NCBI GenBank assembly: GCA_963704995.1 | Contig: CAVPIM010000018.1 | Span: forward strand, 251,414-315,413 | From: RYN-230 sp963704995 | Lineage (GTDB): Bacteria; Actinomycetota; Actinomycetes; Streptosporangiales; Streptosporangiaceae | DNA length: 64,000 nucleotides | Direction: 5' to 3' | Shown: in pieces, positions 16,293 to 26,046 of the stretch | Numbering within the stretch: position 1 is the first letter of the stretch | Layout of the letters: the number at the start of each line of letters is the position of its first letter | Program-made: the position numbers and the translations under genes | The notes under the pieces: generated by a model | The model's input: only the letters and a program-made list of their open reading frames with translations | What the model was told of the DNA's origin: nothing | The model's database searches: none

Positions 16293-18470
16293 GTGACCCC
16301 ATTCCACGACCTGCAGGACTACCAGGCCCTGCCGCGTCTCGGCGGCCTGCGGCTCGCCCCGGACGGCAGCTGGCTGGCCGTGACCGTGTCGGCCCTGGCT
16401 CCCGACGGGCGGACGTTCAAGCCCAGTATCTGGCGGGTCGATACCGCCGCGGGCCGGCCCGCGGTGCGGCTGACCCGGTCCGTGGAAGGGGAGGACAGCC
16501 CGGCCTTCCTGCCCGACGGGTCGCTGGTCTTCCTGTCCGCCCGGGCCGCCCCGCCCGGCACCCGTCCGGCCGCTCCCCCGGAGGCCGGCGCCCCGGGCGC
16601 GCCACCCGGCCGGGATGACCCGGCGGCCGGCCCGCAGGACGGGCCGGCCGGGGACCTGCCCGGCCAGCGGGCCCTGTGGCTGCTCCCGGCCACCGGCGGT
16701 GAGGCCCGCCGGGTGATCGCCCCGCCGGGCGGCATCAGCCAGGTGGCCACCGCGGCCGGCTCGGGGCTGGCCGCGTTCGCCGCGGCCGTACTGCCCGGCG
16801 CCAGCGGGCCCGACGGCGATGCGCGGCAGCGCCGGGCCCGCGCCGACGCCGGCGTGACGGCGATCCTGCACGAATCAGCCCTGGTCCGGTACTGGGACCA
16901 CGATCTCGGCCCGGACCAGCAGCGGCTCGGCGTCCTCGACGTGCTGGCGGCCGAGGACGCCTGGAGCACGCCCGCCGCCCCCGGCGGGGCCGCGGCCGCG
17001 GCGTCGCCACGTGACCTGACCCCGGAGCCGGGCCGGGCCCTGGATGAGCACGTTTTCGAGCTGACCCCCGACGGGCGCCTGGCCGTCACCGGATGGTCCG
17101 CCGACGATGGCGGCGGCGCGCTGCGCAAGGACGTGGTGGTCATCGACACCGGCAGCGGGGAGCGCCGGACCCTGCTGTCCGCCCCGGGATTCGACTTCAC
17201 CGCGCCGCGGGTCTGCCCGGACGGCAAGCGGGTCGTGGCCATCCGCGAGCGGCACGAGAGCCAGGACCAGGCCAGCGCGCTCACCGTGGTCATGGTGGCG
17301 CTGGACGATCTTGCCCCGCCCGATGGGGCATCCGGTGGCCGCGCCGACCCCCTGGACCTGCTCCCCGGCCTGGAGCACTGGCCGGCGGAGCTGGCCTGGG
17401 CGCCGGACGGCTCGGGCGTGTTCATCACCACCGCGGACCATGGCCGCGGCCCGGTGCTGCGCGCCGACCTGGACACCGGAGCCGTAACCCGGCTCAGCAC
17501 CGACCACGGTGCCTACTCCTGCCTGTGCCCCTCGCCGGACGGGCAGTTCCTCTACGCGCTGCGCTCAGCGATGGACAGCCCGCCGCTGGTGGTGCGGCTC
17601 GACGCGACCCGGCCCGGCGAGCCCGAATTCCTCCCGGGCCCGGCCGCCCAGTCGCCGCAGCCCGGCCGCCTGGAGGAGATCGAGGCCGGCGCGGCCGACG
17701 GCACCCCGCTGCGGGCCTGGCTCGTGCTGCCCGACTCGGCCAGCCCGCAGACGCCCGCCCCGCTGCTGCTGTGGGTGCACGGCGGCCCGTATTCGAGCTG
17801 GAACTCCTGGTCCTGGCGGTGGAACCCGTGGCTGATGGCGGCCAGGGGCTACGCCGTGCTGCTGCCTGACCCGGGCCTGTCCACCGGCTACGGGCACGAG
17901 TTCATCGCCCGCGGGCACGGGGACTGGGGCGGCCTCCCGTTCACCGACCTGATGGACATCACGGACGCGGCCCTGGCCCGCGCGGACCTGGATGCCGGCC
18001 GGACCGCGGTGATGGGTGGCTCTTTCGGCGGCTACATGGCGAACTGGATCGCCGGGCACACCACCCGGTTCCGGGCCATCGTCAGCCACGCCAGCCTCTG
18101 GGCCCTGGAGCAGATGTTCGGCACTACGGACTGCCCCGCGGAGTGGCGCCGCCAGCTCGGCACGCCCGCCACCCAGCCGGGGCGGTACGCGGACAACTCC
18201 CCGGACCGGCACGTGTCCGCCATCAGCACGCCGATGCTGGTCATTCACGGGGACAAGGATTACCGGGTCCCGGTCGGTGAGGCGCTGCGGCTGTGGACCG
18301 ACCTGGCGGGCAGGCCCGGCCACCTGGCCGGATCCAAGTTCCTCTACTACCCGGACGAGAACCACTGGGTCCTCGGCCCGGGCAACTCGCGGATCTGGTA
18401 CGAGACCGTGTTCGCGTTCCTCGCCCAGCACGTGCTGGGCGAGCCCTGGCAGCGCCCCGGCCTGCTCTGA
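16293..18470 (+). CDS. S9-family (prolyl oligopeptidase-type) serine peptidase
   Basis: 725 residues from GTG 16293. The N-terminal two thirds have WD40/TolB-like beta-propeller repeats (LRLAPDGSWLAV, FELTPDGRLAVTG, LAWAPDGSGVFI, LCPSPDGQFLYAL). The C-terminal alpha/beta hydrolase domain holds the triad: Ser577 in 'GGSFGGYM', Asp656 in 'HGDKDYRVPV' and His691 in 'DENHWV'. This is the acylaminoacyl-peptidase/dipeptidyl peptidase arrangement. No signal peptide, so cytoplasmic. An Ala/Pro-rich insertion at about residues 90-130 is a lineage-specific loop. It precedes menG by 57 bp; a functional link is not evident. Confidence 0.9.
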   Translation: MTPFHDLQDYQALPRLGGLRLAPDGSWLAVTVSALAPDGRTFKPSIWRVDTAAGRPAVRLTRSVEGEDSPAFLPDGSLVFLSARAAPPGTRPAAPPEAGAPGAPPGRDDPAAGPQDGPAGDLPGQRALWLLPATGGEARRVIAPPGGISQVATAAGSGLAAFAAAVLPGASGPDGDARQRRARADAGVTAILHESALVRYWDHDLGPDQQRLGVLDVLAAEDAWSTPAAPGGAAAAASPRDLTPEPGRALDEHVFELTPDGRLAVTGWSADDGGGALRKDVVVIDTGSGERRTLLSAPGFDFTAPRVCPDGKRVVAIRERHESQDQASALTVVMVALDDLAPPDGASGGRADPLDLLPGLEHWPAELAWAPDGSGVFITTADHGRGPVLRADLDTGAVTRLSTDHGAYSCLCPSPDGQFLYALRSAMDSPPLVVRLDATRPGEPEFLPGPAAQSPQPGRLEEIEAGAADGTPLRAWLVLPDSASPQTPAPLLLWVHGGPYSSWNSWSWRWNPWLMAARGYAVLLPDPGLSTGYGHEFIARGHGDWGGLPFTDLMDITDAALARADLDAGRTAVMGGSFGGYMANWIAGHTTRFRAIVSHASLWALEQMFGTTDCPAEWRRQLGTPATQPGRYADNSPDRHVSAISTPMLVIHGDKDYRVPVGEALRLWTDLAGRPGHLAGSKFLYYPDENHWVLGPGNSRIWYETVFAFLAQHVLGEPWQRPGLL

Positions 18471-18527
18471 GCGACGCGCTGTGAGCCCGCCCCCGGGAAG
18501 TCCGGGCCGCTGTGCCAGGCTGGGCCC

Positions 18528-19262
18528 ATGACGCGCGCGAACCTGGACAAGCGGCCCGGTGAGGTCTCGGCGATGTTCGACAAGGTCGCCGACCGCTACG
18601 ACCTGATGAACGATGTGCTCTCGCTGGGCCAGGATCGCTGGTGGCGCCGCATCGTGGCCCGGGCGGTCGGGGCCCGGCCTGGTGAGCTCGTCCTCGATCT
18701 CGCGGCCGGCACCGGCACCTCGTCCCGGACCTTCACCGCTGGCGGGGCCGCCTGCGTGGCCTGCGACTTTTCCCTCGGCATGCTCCAGGTCGGGGCGCGC
18801 AGGACGCCACCGGCCCCCGGGGGGCCGGCCGCCACCGGGCGGGCCGGGCAGGTGCGCTTCGTGGCGGGCGACGCCCTCGACCTGCCCTTCCGCGACCAGG
18901 CCTTCGACGCGGTGACGATCTCGTTCGGGCTGCGCAACGTGGCCGACCCCGGCGCCGCGCTCGCCGAGATGCTCCGGGTCACCCGGCCCGGTGGCCGGCT
19001 GGTCATCTGCGAGTTCGGCCATCTGCCCTGGCCGCGGCTGAACACTGTCTACGAGTCGTACCTGGCCACCGCGCTGCCCGCGGTCGCGCGCCGGCTGTCG
19101 GGCAGCCCGGAGGCCTACGACTACCTGTCCGAGTCCATCAGGGACTGGCCGCCCCAGGCCGAGCTGGCGCGCAAGATGGCCGCGGCCGGGTGGTCGGCAG
19201 TACGCTGGCGGAATCTGACCCTGGGCGTGGTGGCCGTGCACCTCGCGCGCCGTCCGGGCTGA
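18528..19262 (+). CDS. menG: Demethylmenaquinone methyltransferase
   Basis: 244 residues. A UbiE/MenG SAM-dependent methyltransferase with 'MFDKVADRYDLMNDVLSLGQDRWWRR' at the start (residues 16-41, quoted in part: FDKVADRYDLMND), SAM motif 'VLDLAAGTGTSS', 'FDAVTISFGLRNV' and 'EMLRVTRPGGRLVICEF'. It adds the ring methyl in the last step of menaquinone synthesis. A short Ala/Pro insertion sits near residue 90. It ends just before a strong terminator, so it is transcribed apart from menJ, although both act in the same pathway. Confidence 0.93.
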   Translation: MTRANLDKRPGEVSAMFDKVADRYDLMNDVLSLGQDRWWRRIVARAVGARPGELVLDLAAGTGTSSRTFTAGGAACVACDFSLGMLQVGARRTPPAPGGPAATGRAGQVRFVAGDALDLPFRDQAFDAVTISFGLRNVADPGAALAEMLRVTRPGGRLVICEFGHLPWPRLNTVYESYLATALPAVARRLSGSPEAYDYLSESIRDWPPQAELARKMAAAGWSAVRWRNLTLGVVAVHLARRPG

Positions 19263-19320
19263 CGGCCGCCGGCCAGGCCAGCCGGACCCGGCCCACCGGG
19301 CAGCGCCAGCCGGCCGGCCC

Positions 19321-19354
19321 CCCATCCGGCCGGGCAGGCCCGGCCGGATGGGGC
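19321..19354 (+). terminator. GC-rich hairpin terminator after menG
   Basis: Perfect 16-base arms (19321-19336 CCCCATCCGGCCGGGC; 19339-19354) separated by AG. It lies 58 bases after the menG stop and 67 before the Rex operator, so it insulates the menJ-nuo promoter from upstream transcription. No U tract. Confidence 0.8.
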
Positions 19355-19421
19355 CGCCCCAGCCACTGCGGGGCGGGTTCGCCGGCCCGGCAAGACAAGG
19401 TCTAGACTCCGGAAAGAGCAC

Positions 19422-19439
19422 TTGTGAAGCGGTTCACAA
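19422..19439. promoter_or_regulatory. Rex operator (ROP) upstream of menJ-nuo
   Basis: TTGTGAAGCGGTTCACAA is a perfect inverted repeat matching the known Rex consensus TTGTGAA-N4-TTCACAA (symmetry extends one base further, 19421-19440). Rex is a redox-sensing repressor that binds when NADH/NAD+ is low; in Streptomyces coelicolor it is known to control respiratory genes including the nuo operon. The site ends 20 bases before the menJ GTG. A -10-like TAGACT sits at 19403-19408, so bound Rex would block initiation or elongation. The promoter assignment is inference. Confidence 0.85.
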
Positions 19440-19459
19440 GATAGTCAGGACAACCTTCC

Positions 19460-20806
19460 GTGACCCACGAAGTCCCCCCCAGTCGCCCGCCCGCTGACGC
19501 GGCCCCGCCGCACGGTGGCGCCCCGCGCACGCCTGGAACCCGCCCGGCCGCCGAGGAGGCCGACGTCATCGTCGTCGGTTCCGGGCCGGCCGGCTCCGCC
19601 ACCGCCTCCTACCTGGCCCGGGCCGGGGTGGATGTGCTGGTGCTGGAGAAGGCTCACTTCCCGCGGGAAAAGGTCTGCGGCGATGGCCTCACCCCCCGCG
19701 CGGTCAAGGCCCTGGTCGGCATGGGGGTGCCGGTCGGTGAGCAGGACGGCTGGGTCCGGAACAAGGGCCTGCGGATCATCGGCGGCGGGGTCCGGCTCGA
19801 GCTGCCCTGGCCCGAGCTGTCCAGCTATCCGGGCTACGGGCTGGTCCGGACCCGGCTCGACTTCGACGAGATCCTCGCCCGCACGGCGCAGAAGGCGGGT
19901 GCGCGGCTCCTCGAGGGCATGACCGTGACCGGGCCCGTGCTGGACGCTAACGGCCGCATAGCCGGGGTCACCGCCCGGTCCACCGCTGACGCCGGCGAGC
20001 CGGAACGCAGCTACCGCGCCCGGGTTGTCGTTGCGGCGGATGGTAATTCTTCCCGGCTGTCGCTGGCGATGGGACTGCGCAAGCGCGACGACCGGCCCCT
20101 CGGCGTGGCCGTCCGCACCTACTACACGAGCCCGCGGCACGACGACGACTACCTCGAGTCGTGGCTGGACCTGTGGGACGGGCCGCGGCAGCTGCCGGGC
20201 TACGGCTGGATCTTCGGCATGGGCGACGGGACCAGCAACGTGGGGCTCGGCATGCTCAACACGTCCGAGTCGTTCGGCCACGTCAACTACCGGGACCTGC
20301 TGCGCCGGTGGCTGGCCGGGATGCCGGCCGAATGGGGCTACGTCGAGGAGAACCGCACCCAGCCCATCCGGGGGGCCGCGCTGCCGATGGGCTTCAACCG
20401 GACCCCGCACTACACCCGGGGGCTGCTCCTCGCCGGGGACGCGGGCGGCATGGTGAACCCCTTCAACGGCGAGGGCATCCCCTACGCCCTGGAGTCAGGG
20501 GAACTCGCCGCCCAGTTCATCGCCCAGGCGCTGGCCCGGCCCGACGCCGCCGGGGCGGAGCGGGTGCTGATGGCCTACCCGCAGGCACTCAAGGCCGCCT
20601 ACGGCGGCTACTACACTCTCGGGCGCAGGTTCGTTCAGGCGATCGGCAACCCGAGGGTCATGCAGTTCGCGACCAAGTACGGGATGCCGCGCCCGGCGCT
20701 GATGAGGATCACCCTGAAGCTGCTGGCCAACCTCACCGAGCCGCGTGGGGGCCATGCGACGGACCGGGTGATTCACGCACTGTCTAAGATGACGCCGGCG
20801 GCGTAG
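19460..20806 (+). CDS. menJ: Geranylgeranyl reductase-family flavoprotein, MenJ-like menaquinone saturase
   Basis: 448 residues from GTG 19460. FAD-binding Rossmann motif 'VIVVGSGPAGSATASYLARAG' at about residues 36-56 (key GxGxxG), the family signature 'FPREKVCGDGLTPRAVKAL', and the second FAD motif 'LLLAGDAGGMVNPFNGEGI'. This family partly saturates isoprenoid chains; in mycobacteria MenJ reduces one double bond of the menaquinone tail. Its place directly upstream of nuo and behind a Rex site supports a quinone substrate. Archaeal-type lipid reduction is an unlikely alternative. A 48-bp gap with AAAGGAGG leads to nuoA. Confidence 0.85.
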   Translation: MTHEVPPSRPPADAAPPHGGAPRTPGTRPAAEEADVIVVGSGPAGSATASYLARAGVDVLVLEKAHFPREKVCGDGLTPRAVKALVGMGVPVGEQDGWVRNKGLRIIGGGVRLELPWPELSSYPGYGLVRTRLDFDEILARTAQKAGARLLEGMTVTGPVLDANGRIAGVTARSTADAGEPERSYRARVVVAADGNSSRLSLAMGLRKRDDRPLGVAVRTYYTSPRHDDDYLESWLDLWDGPRQLPGYGWIFGMGDGTSNVGLGMLNTSESFGHVNYRDLLRRWLAGMPAEWGYVEENRTQPIRGAALPMGFNRTPHYTRGLLLAGDAGGMVNPFNGEGIPYALESGELAAQFIAQALARPDAAGAERVLMAYPQALKAAYGGYYTLGRRFVQAIGNPRVMQFATKYGMPRPALMRITLKLLANLTEPRGGHATDRVIHALSKMTPAA

Positions 20807-20854
20807 GCATTCAGCCTCGTAGCCGAAATAGGAGAAGGGGAAAGGAGGCGCCTC

Positions 20855-21214
20855 ATGCTGAGCCTGTACATCCCGATCCTGGTGCTCGCCGGGCTGGCCG
20901 CCGTCTTCGCGATCTTCTCGCTCGGAATGGGGGCGTTCACCGGCCCGAAGCGCTGGAACCGCGCGAAACTCGAGGCCTACGAGTGCGGGATCGAGCCGAC
21001 CCAGCAGCCGAGCGGCAGCCGGTTCCCGGTGAAGTATTACCTGACGGCGATGCTGTTCATCCTCTTCGACATCGAGATCGTGTTTCTCTACCCGTGGGCC
21101 GTGGCGTACGACAACCTCGGCGCCTTCGGGCTCGTCGAGATGGTGCTCTTCATCGTCACCGTTCTGGTCGCGTACGCCTATGTGTGGCGGCGCGGCGGTC
21201 TGGAGTGGGACTAG
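20855..21214 (+). CDS. nuoA: NADH-quinone oxidoreductase subunit A
   Basis: 119 residues with three membrane helices; part of the membrane arm of complex I next to the quinone channel. Family stretch 'AKLEAYECGIEP' with the conserved Glu/Cys loop, then 'FPVKYYLTAMLFILFDIEIVFLYPWA'-type helix 2 (key FDIE). The strong Shine-Dalgarno AAAGGAGG at 20841-20848 is the best in the region, suggesting high translation of the first nuo gene. nuoB starts three bases after its stop. Confidence 0.95.
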   Translation: MLSLYIPILVLAGLAAVFAIFSLGMGAFTGPKRWNRAKLEAYECGIEPTQQPSGSRFPVKYYLTAMLFILFDIEIVFLYPWAVAYDNLGAFGLVEMVLFIVTVLVAYAYVWRRGGLEWD

Positions 21215-21217
21215 CCG

Positions 21218-21847
21218 ATGGGTGTCGAGGAAAAGCTGCCGAGCGGGATTCTGCTCACCACAGTCGAGAAGGTGGCTGGTTACGCGCGGAAGAGTTCGGT
21301 CTGGCCGGCCACTTTCGGCCTGGCCTGCTGCGCGATCGAGCTGATGCAGACCGGCGGGGCGCGGCATGACCTGGCCCGGTTCGGCATGGAGCGGGCCTCC
21401 AACACGCCGCGCCAGGCCGACCTGATGATCGTGGCCGGCCGGGTCAGCCAGAAGATGGCGCCCGTGCTGCGGCAGATCTACGACCAGATGGCCGACCCCA
21501 AGTGGGTCATCTCGATGGGCGTGTGCGCCTCCAGCGGCGGCATGTTCAACAACTACGCGATCGTGCAGGGCGTGGACCACGTCGTGCCGGTGGACATCTA
21601 CCTGCCCGGCTGCCCGCCGCGCCCGGAGATGCTGCTGGATGCCATCGTGAAGCTGCACGACAAGATCCAGAACATGAAGCTGGGCGTGAACCGGGAGCGC
21701 GAGGTGACCGAGCTGGAGCAGGCCCGGCTGCGCCGCCTGCCGCTGGCCGCGGACCTGGCCGGCCCCCGCACCGCGGCCGTCGGCCCCACCCTGCTGGGTA
21801 CCCCATCCGCGGGGACCCCGGGCCAGGCGGGAGCGGCCGGTGAGTAA
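21218..21847 (+). CDS. nuoB: NADH-quinone oxidoreductase subunit B
   Basis: 209 residues. Carries cluster N2, the last Fe-S centre before the quinone: 'FGLACCAIELM' gives the tandem Cys pair, 'SMGVCASSGGMF' and 'VYLPGCPPRPE'-type 'IYLPGCPPRPEMLL' the other two ligands. The C-terminal extension of about 40 residues after 'KIQNMKLGVNRE' is Ala/Pro-rich and lineage-specific. It overlaps nuoC by eight bases. Confidence 0.95.
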   Translation: MGVEEKLPSGILLTTVEKVAGYARKSSVWPATFGLACCAIELMQTGGARHDLARFGMERASNTPRQADLMIVAGRVSQKMAPVLRQIYDQMADPKWVISMGVCASSGGMFNNYAIVQGVDHVVPVDIYLPGCPPRPEMLLDAIVKLHDKIQNMKLGVNREREVTELEQARLRRLPLAADLAGPRTAAVGPTLLGTPSAGTPGQAGAAGE

Positions 21848-22568
21848 GAACACCCCGCCTAACGGCGATACCGGGCCGGACGAGGCGGCGCTGGCGGGCC
21901 AGCAGCGGCTGAATGAGCGGGTGGTCCGGACCGGAATGTTCGGCACCCAGACGACCGGCGACACATCGGGCTACGGCGGCCTGCAGGTCCGGCGGGCACC
22001 GCAGCCGTCCACACTGCGACCGTACGGCTCGTACTTTGACGAGATCGCCGACGCGCTGAGCGCCCGGCTGGAGGCCGACGGCTCCGGCTTCGGCGAGGCT
22101 GTCGAGCGGGTCGTCGTCGACCGCGGCGAACTCACCCTGCATGTCCGCCGGGAGCACCTGCTCGCGGTGGCCCAGGTGCTGCGCGACGAGCCGGCGCTCG
22201 CCTTCGAGCTGTGCGGCGGCGTGTCCGGCGTGCACTATCTGGCCGACGTGGGCCGGGAACTGCATGCCGTGTACCACCTGGTCTCCATCACCCACAACCG
22301 CCGTCTGCGGCTGGAGGTGAGCGCGCCCGATGCTGACCCGCACGTGCCCTCCGTGGTGAGCGTCTACCCGACCTGTGACTGGCACGAGCGCGAGACCTGG
22401 GACTTCTTCGGCATCATCTTCGACGGCCATCCCTCGCTGACCAGGATCGAGATGCCGGACGACTGGAAGGGCCACCCCCAGCGGAAGGACTACCCGCTGG
22501 GCGGGATCCCGGTCGAGTACCGCGGCGCCACCGTGCCGCCACCAGACGAGCGGAGGTCGTACACGTGA
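21840..22568 (+). CDS. nuoC: NADH-quinone oxidoreductase subunit C
   Basis: 242 residues from GTG 21840, overlapping nuoB. A hydrophilic subunit of the Q module. The N-terminus (about 60 residues) is disordered; the conserved part ends with 'CDWHERETWDFFGIIFDGHPSLTRI' (key HERETWDFFG) and 'GHPQRKDYPLGG'. Separate nuoC and nuoD genes, not the fused NuoCD of enterobacteria. Its stop overlaps the nuoD start by four bases. Confidence 0.94.
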   Translation: MSKNTPPNGDTGPDEAALAGQQRLNERVVRTGMFGTQTTGDTSGYGGLQVRRAPQPSTLRPYGSYFDEIADALSARLEADGSGFGEAVERVVVDRGELTLHVRREHLLAVAQVLRDEPALAFELCGGVSGVHYLADVGRELHAVYHLVSITHNRRLRLEVSAPDADPHVPSVVSVYPTCDWHERETWDFFGIIFDGHPSLTRIEMPDDWKGHPQRKDYPLGGIPVEYRGATVPPPDERRSYT

Positions 22569-23939
22569 CCACCCAGGCCGGCGGGGCGGGAGCGCCCGCC
22601 GCCGACAGCACCTCCGAGGGCACCGAGGGCCGCGTCTACAACGTCGCCGGCGGGGACTGGGAGGAGGTCGTCCAGGCCCTGCAGGAGAGGACCGACCAGG
22701 ACGACACCGGGCGCCTCGTCGTCAACATGGGCCCGCAGCACCCGTCTACGCACGGCGTGCTGCGCCTCGTGCTGACGCTGGACGGGGAGACCGTCACCGA
22801 GCTCCGGCCGGTCATCGGGTACCTGCACACCGGTATCGAGAAGAGCATGGAGTTCCGCACCTGGACGCAGGGCGTCACGTTCTGCACCCGCGCGGACTAT
22901 CTCTCACCTTTCTTCAACGAGACGGTGTACTGCCTCGCGGTCGAAAAGCTGCTCGGGGTGGAAGCGGAGGTGCCTGAGCGGGCCAGCATCCTCCGGGTCC
23001 TGATGATGGAGCTGAACCGGATCGCCTCGCACATGACGGCGATCGGCACATTCGGCCTGGAGCTCGGGGCCACCACCGTGTTCCTCTACGCGGTGCGCGA
23101 GCGCGAGCGGATCCTGGACCTGTTCGAGCTGATCACCGGGCTGCGGATGAACCACGCCTACGTCCGGCCCGGCGGGGTGTCACAGGACCTGCCGCGCGGC
23201 GCTCTCGACGCGATCCGCGAATTCCTCGGGCGGATGCCGCACCAGCTTGCTGAGCTGCGCTCGCTGATGGACGCGAACCCGCTCTACCTGGCCCGGACCA
23301 AGAACGTCGCGTACCTGGACCTGGCCGGGCTGCATGGCGCTCGGCGTGACCGGCCCGCTGCTGCGCGGCACCGGGCTGCCCTGGGATCTGCGGAAGAGCC
23401 AGCCGTATTGCGGTTATGAGAGCTACGAGTTCGACGTGCCGACGCAGGGCACCTGTGATGCCTACGGCCGGTATCTGGTCCGGGTCGACGAGTGCGATGA
23501 GTCGCTGAAAATCATCGAGCAGGCCGCCGACCGGCTGGCCGGACCGCGGCCGGATCACGACCCGGTCATGATCGGTGACCCCAAGATCGGCTGGCCGGCC
23601 AAGCTGGCGCTGGGCGGGGACGGTCTCGGTAACTCACCGGATCACATCGCGCACATCATGGGCCAGTCGATGGAAGCGCTGATCCATCACTTCAAGCTGG
23701 TCACCGAGGGCTTCCGGGTCCCTGTGGGGCAGGTCTACACGGCGGTGGAGTCGCCGCGCGGCGAGCTGGGCTGTCATGCGGTCAGCGACGGCGGCACCCG
23801 GCCGTACCGGGTCCACTTCCGCGACCCGTCGTTCACCAACTTGCAGGCCGTCGCGGCCATGGCCGAGGGCGGCATGGTCGCCGACGTGATCCCGGCCGTG
23901 GCAAGTATTGATCCAGTTATGGGAGGCGTGGACCGGTAA
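22565..23939 (+). CDS. nuoD: NADH-quinone oxidoreductase subunit D (frameshifted in this sequence)
   Basis: The 49-kDa-type subunit lining the quinone pocket. GTG start 22565; 'VVNMGPQHPSTHGVLRLVL' near residue 55 is the family hallmark. The frame breaks at about 23327-23329: the first part ends '..VAYLDLAG' then goes off-family and stops at 23419, whereas the next frame continues exactly with 'MALGVTGPLLRGTGLPWDLRK' and runs to 23939. Removing one G from GCCGGGCTG restores the conserved A-G-C-M-A-L-G junction. A single extra G, probably an assembly error, is the simplest reading. The stop overlaps nuoE ATG. Confidence 0.92.
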
Positions 23940-24648
23940 TGGCGCTGTCGCAGGAGGCGCGCGCCCGGCTGGAGCCGGACGCCGCACAGATCATCGGCCG
24001 CTACCCGGTGCCGCGCTCGGCGCTGCTGCCGCTGCTGCACCTGATGCAGGCCGAGCAGGGCTACCTCACCGAGGACGGCATCGAGTTCTGCGCTGAGCAG
24101 CTGGAGCTGACCAAGGCGGAGGTCACCGCGGTGGCCTCCTTCTACACCATGTACAAGCACCATCCGGTGGGTGAGTACCACGTCGGCGTCTGCACCAACT
24201 CCCTGTGCGCGGTGATGGGCGGCGATGCCATCCTCGCTGACCTGCACGAGCACCTCGGAGTTGGCGACGACGAGATGACCCCCGACGGCAAGGTCAGCCT
24301 GGAGCACCTGGAATGCAACGCCGCCTGCGACTACGCGCCGGTGGTCATGGTCAACTGGGAGTTCTTCGACAACATGACCCCGCAGTCGGCCCGGGACCTG
24401 GTGGATGGCCTGCGGTCCGGGGCCGAGCGCATCGCGCCCACCCGCGGCGCGCCGCGGCTGTGCACGTGGAAGCAGGCGTCCCGGATCCTGGCCGGGTTCC
24501 CCGACGGCCAGGCCGCCGGGGGGAACACCGCGGGCGAACCCTCCCTGGCGGGGCTGCGGACCGCCCGGGAGCAGGGCTGGACGCCGGATCAGGGGGGCTC
24601 CGGAGAGCCGGCCCCCCGGGCCGATACAGGGACCGGGAAGGCGGCCAA

Positions 24649-24652
<4 letters not shown>
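23939..24652 (+). CDS. nuoE: NADH-quinone oxidoreductase subunit E
   Basis: 237 residues. Thioredoxin-like 24-kDa subunit of the NADH dehydrogenase module, binding a [2Fe-2S] cluster through 'VCTNSLC' and 'ECNAACDYAP'. The conserved core ends near residue 165; a tail of about 70 residues, rich in Gly/Ala, is variable among actinomycetes. It overlaps nuoF by four bases (GTGA). Confidence 0.94.
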
Positions 24653-25952
<1,300 letters not shown>

Positions 25953-25953
<1 letters not shown>

Positions 25954-26046
25954 TGCCCGTGCCGCCGAACCAGCCAGTGCCGCCGAACCAGCCCGTGCCG
26001 AACCAGCCCGTGCCGGCGGCCCTCGCCGGCCCCCGCCTCGGGCGCC
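25953..26046 (+). other. Probable true N-terminus of NuoG (frameshifted)
   Basis: ATG 25953 overlaps the nuoF stop and reads MPVPPNQPVPPNQPVPNQPV, a near-perfect short repeat, then Ala/Gly-rich sequence. Deleting one C in the five-C run 26030-26034 yields 'ALAGPASGAVARPADG' fused in frame to NuoG. Actinobacterial NuoG often has a variable extension here. Confidence 0.5.
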
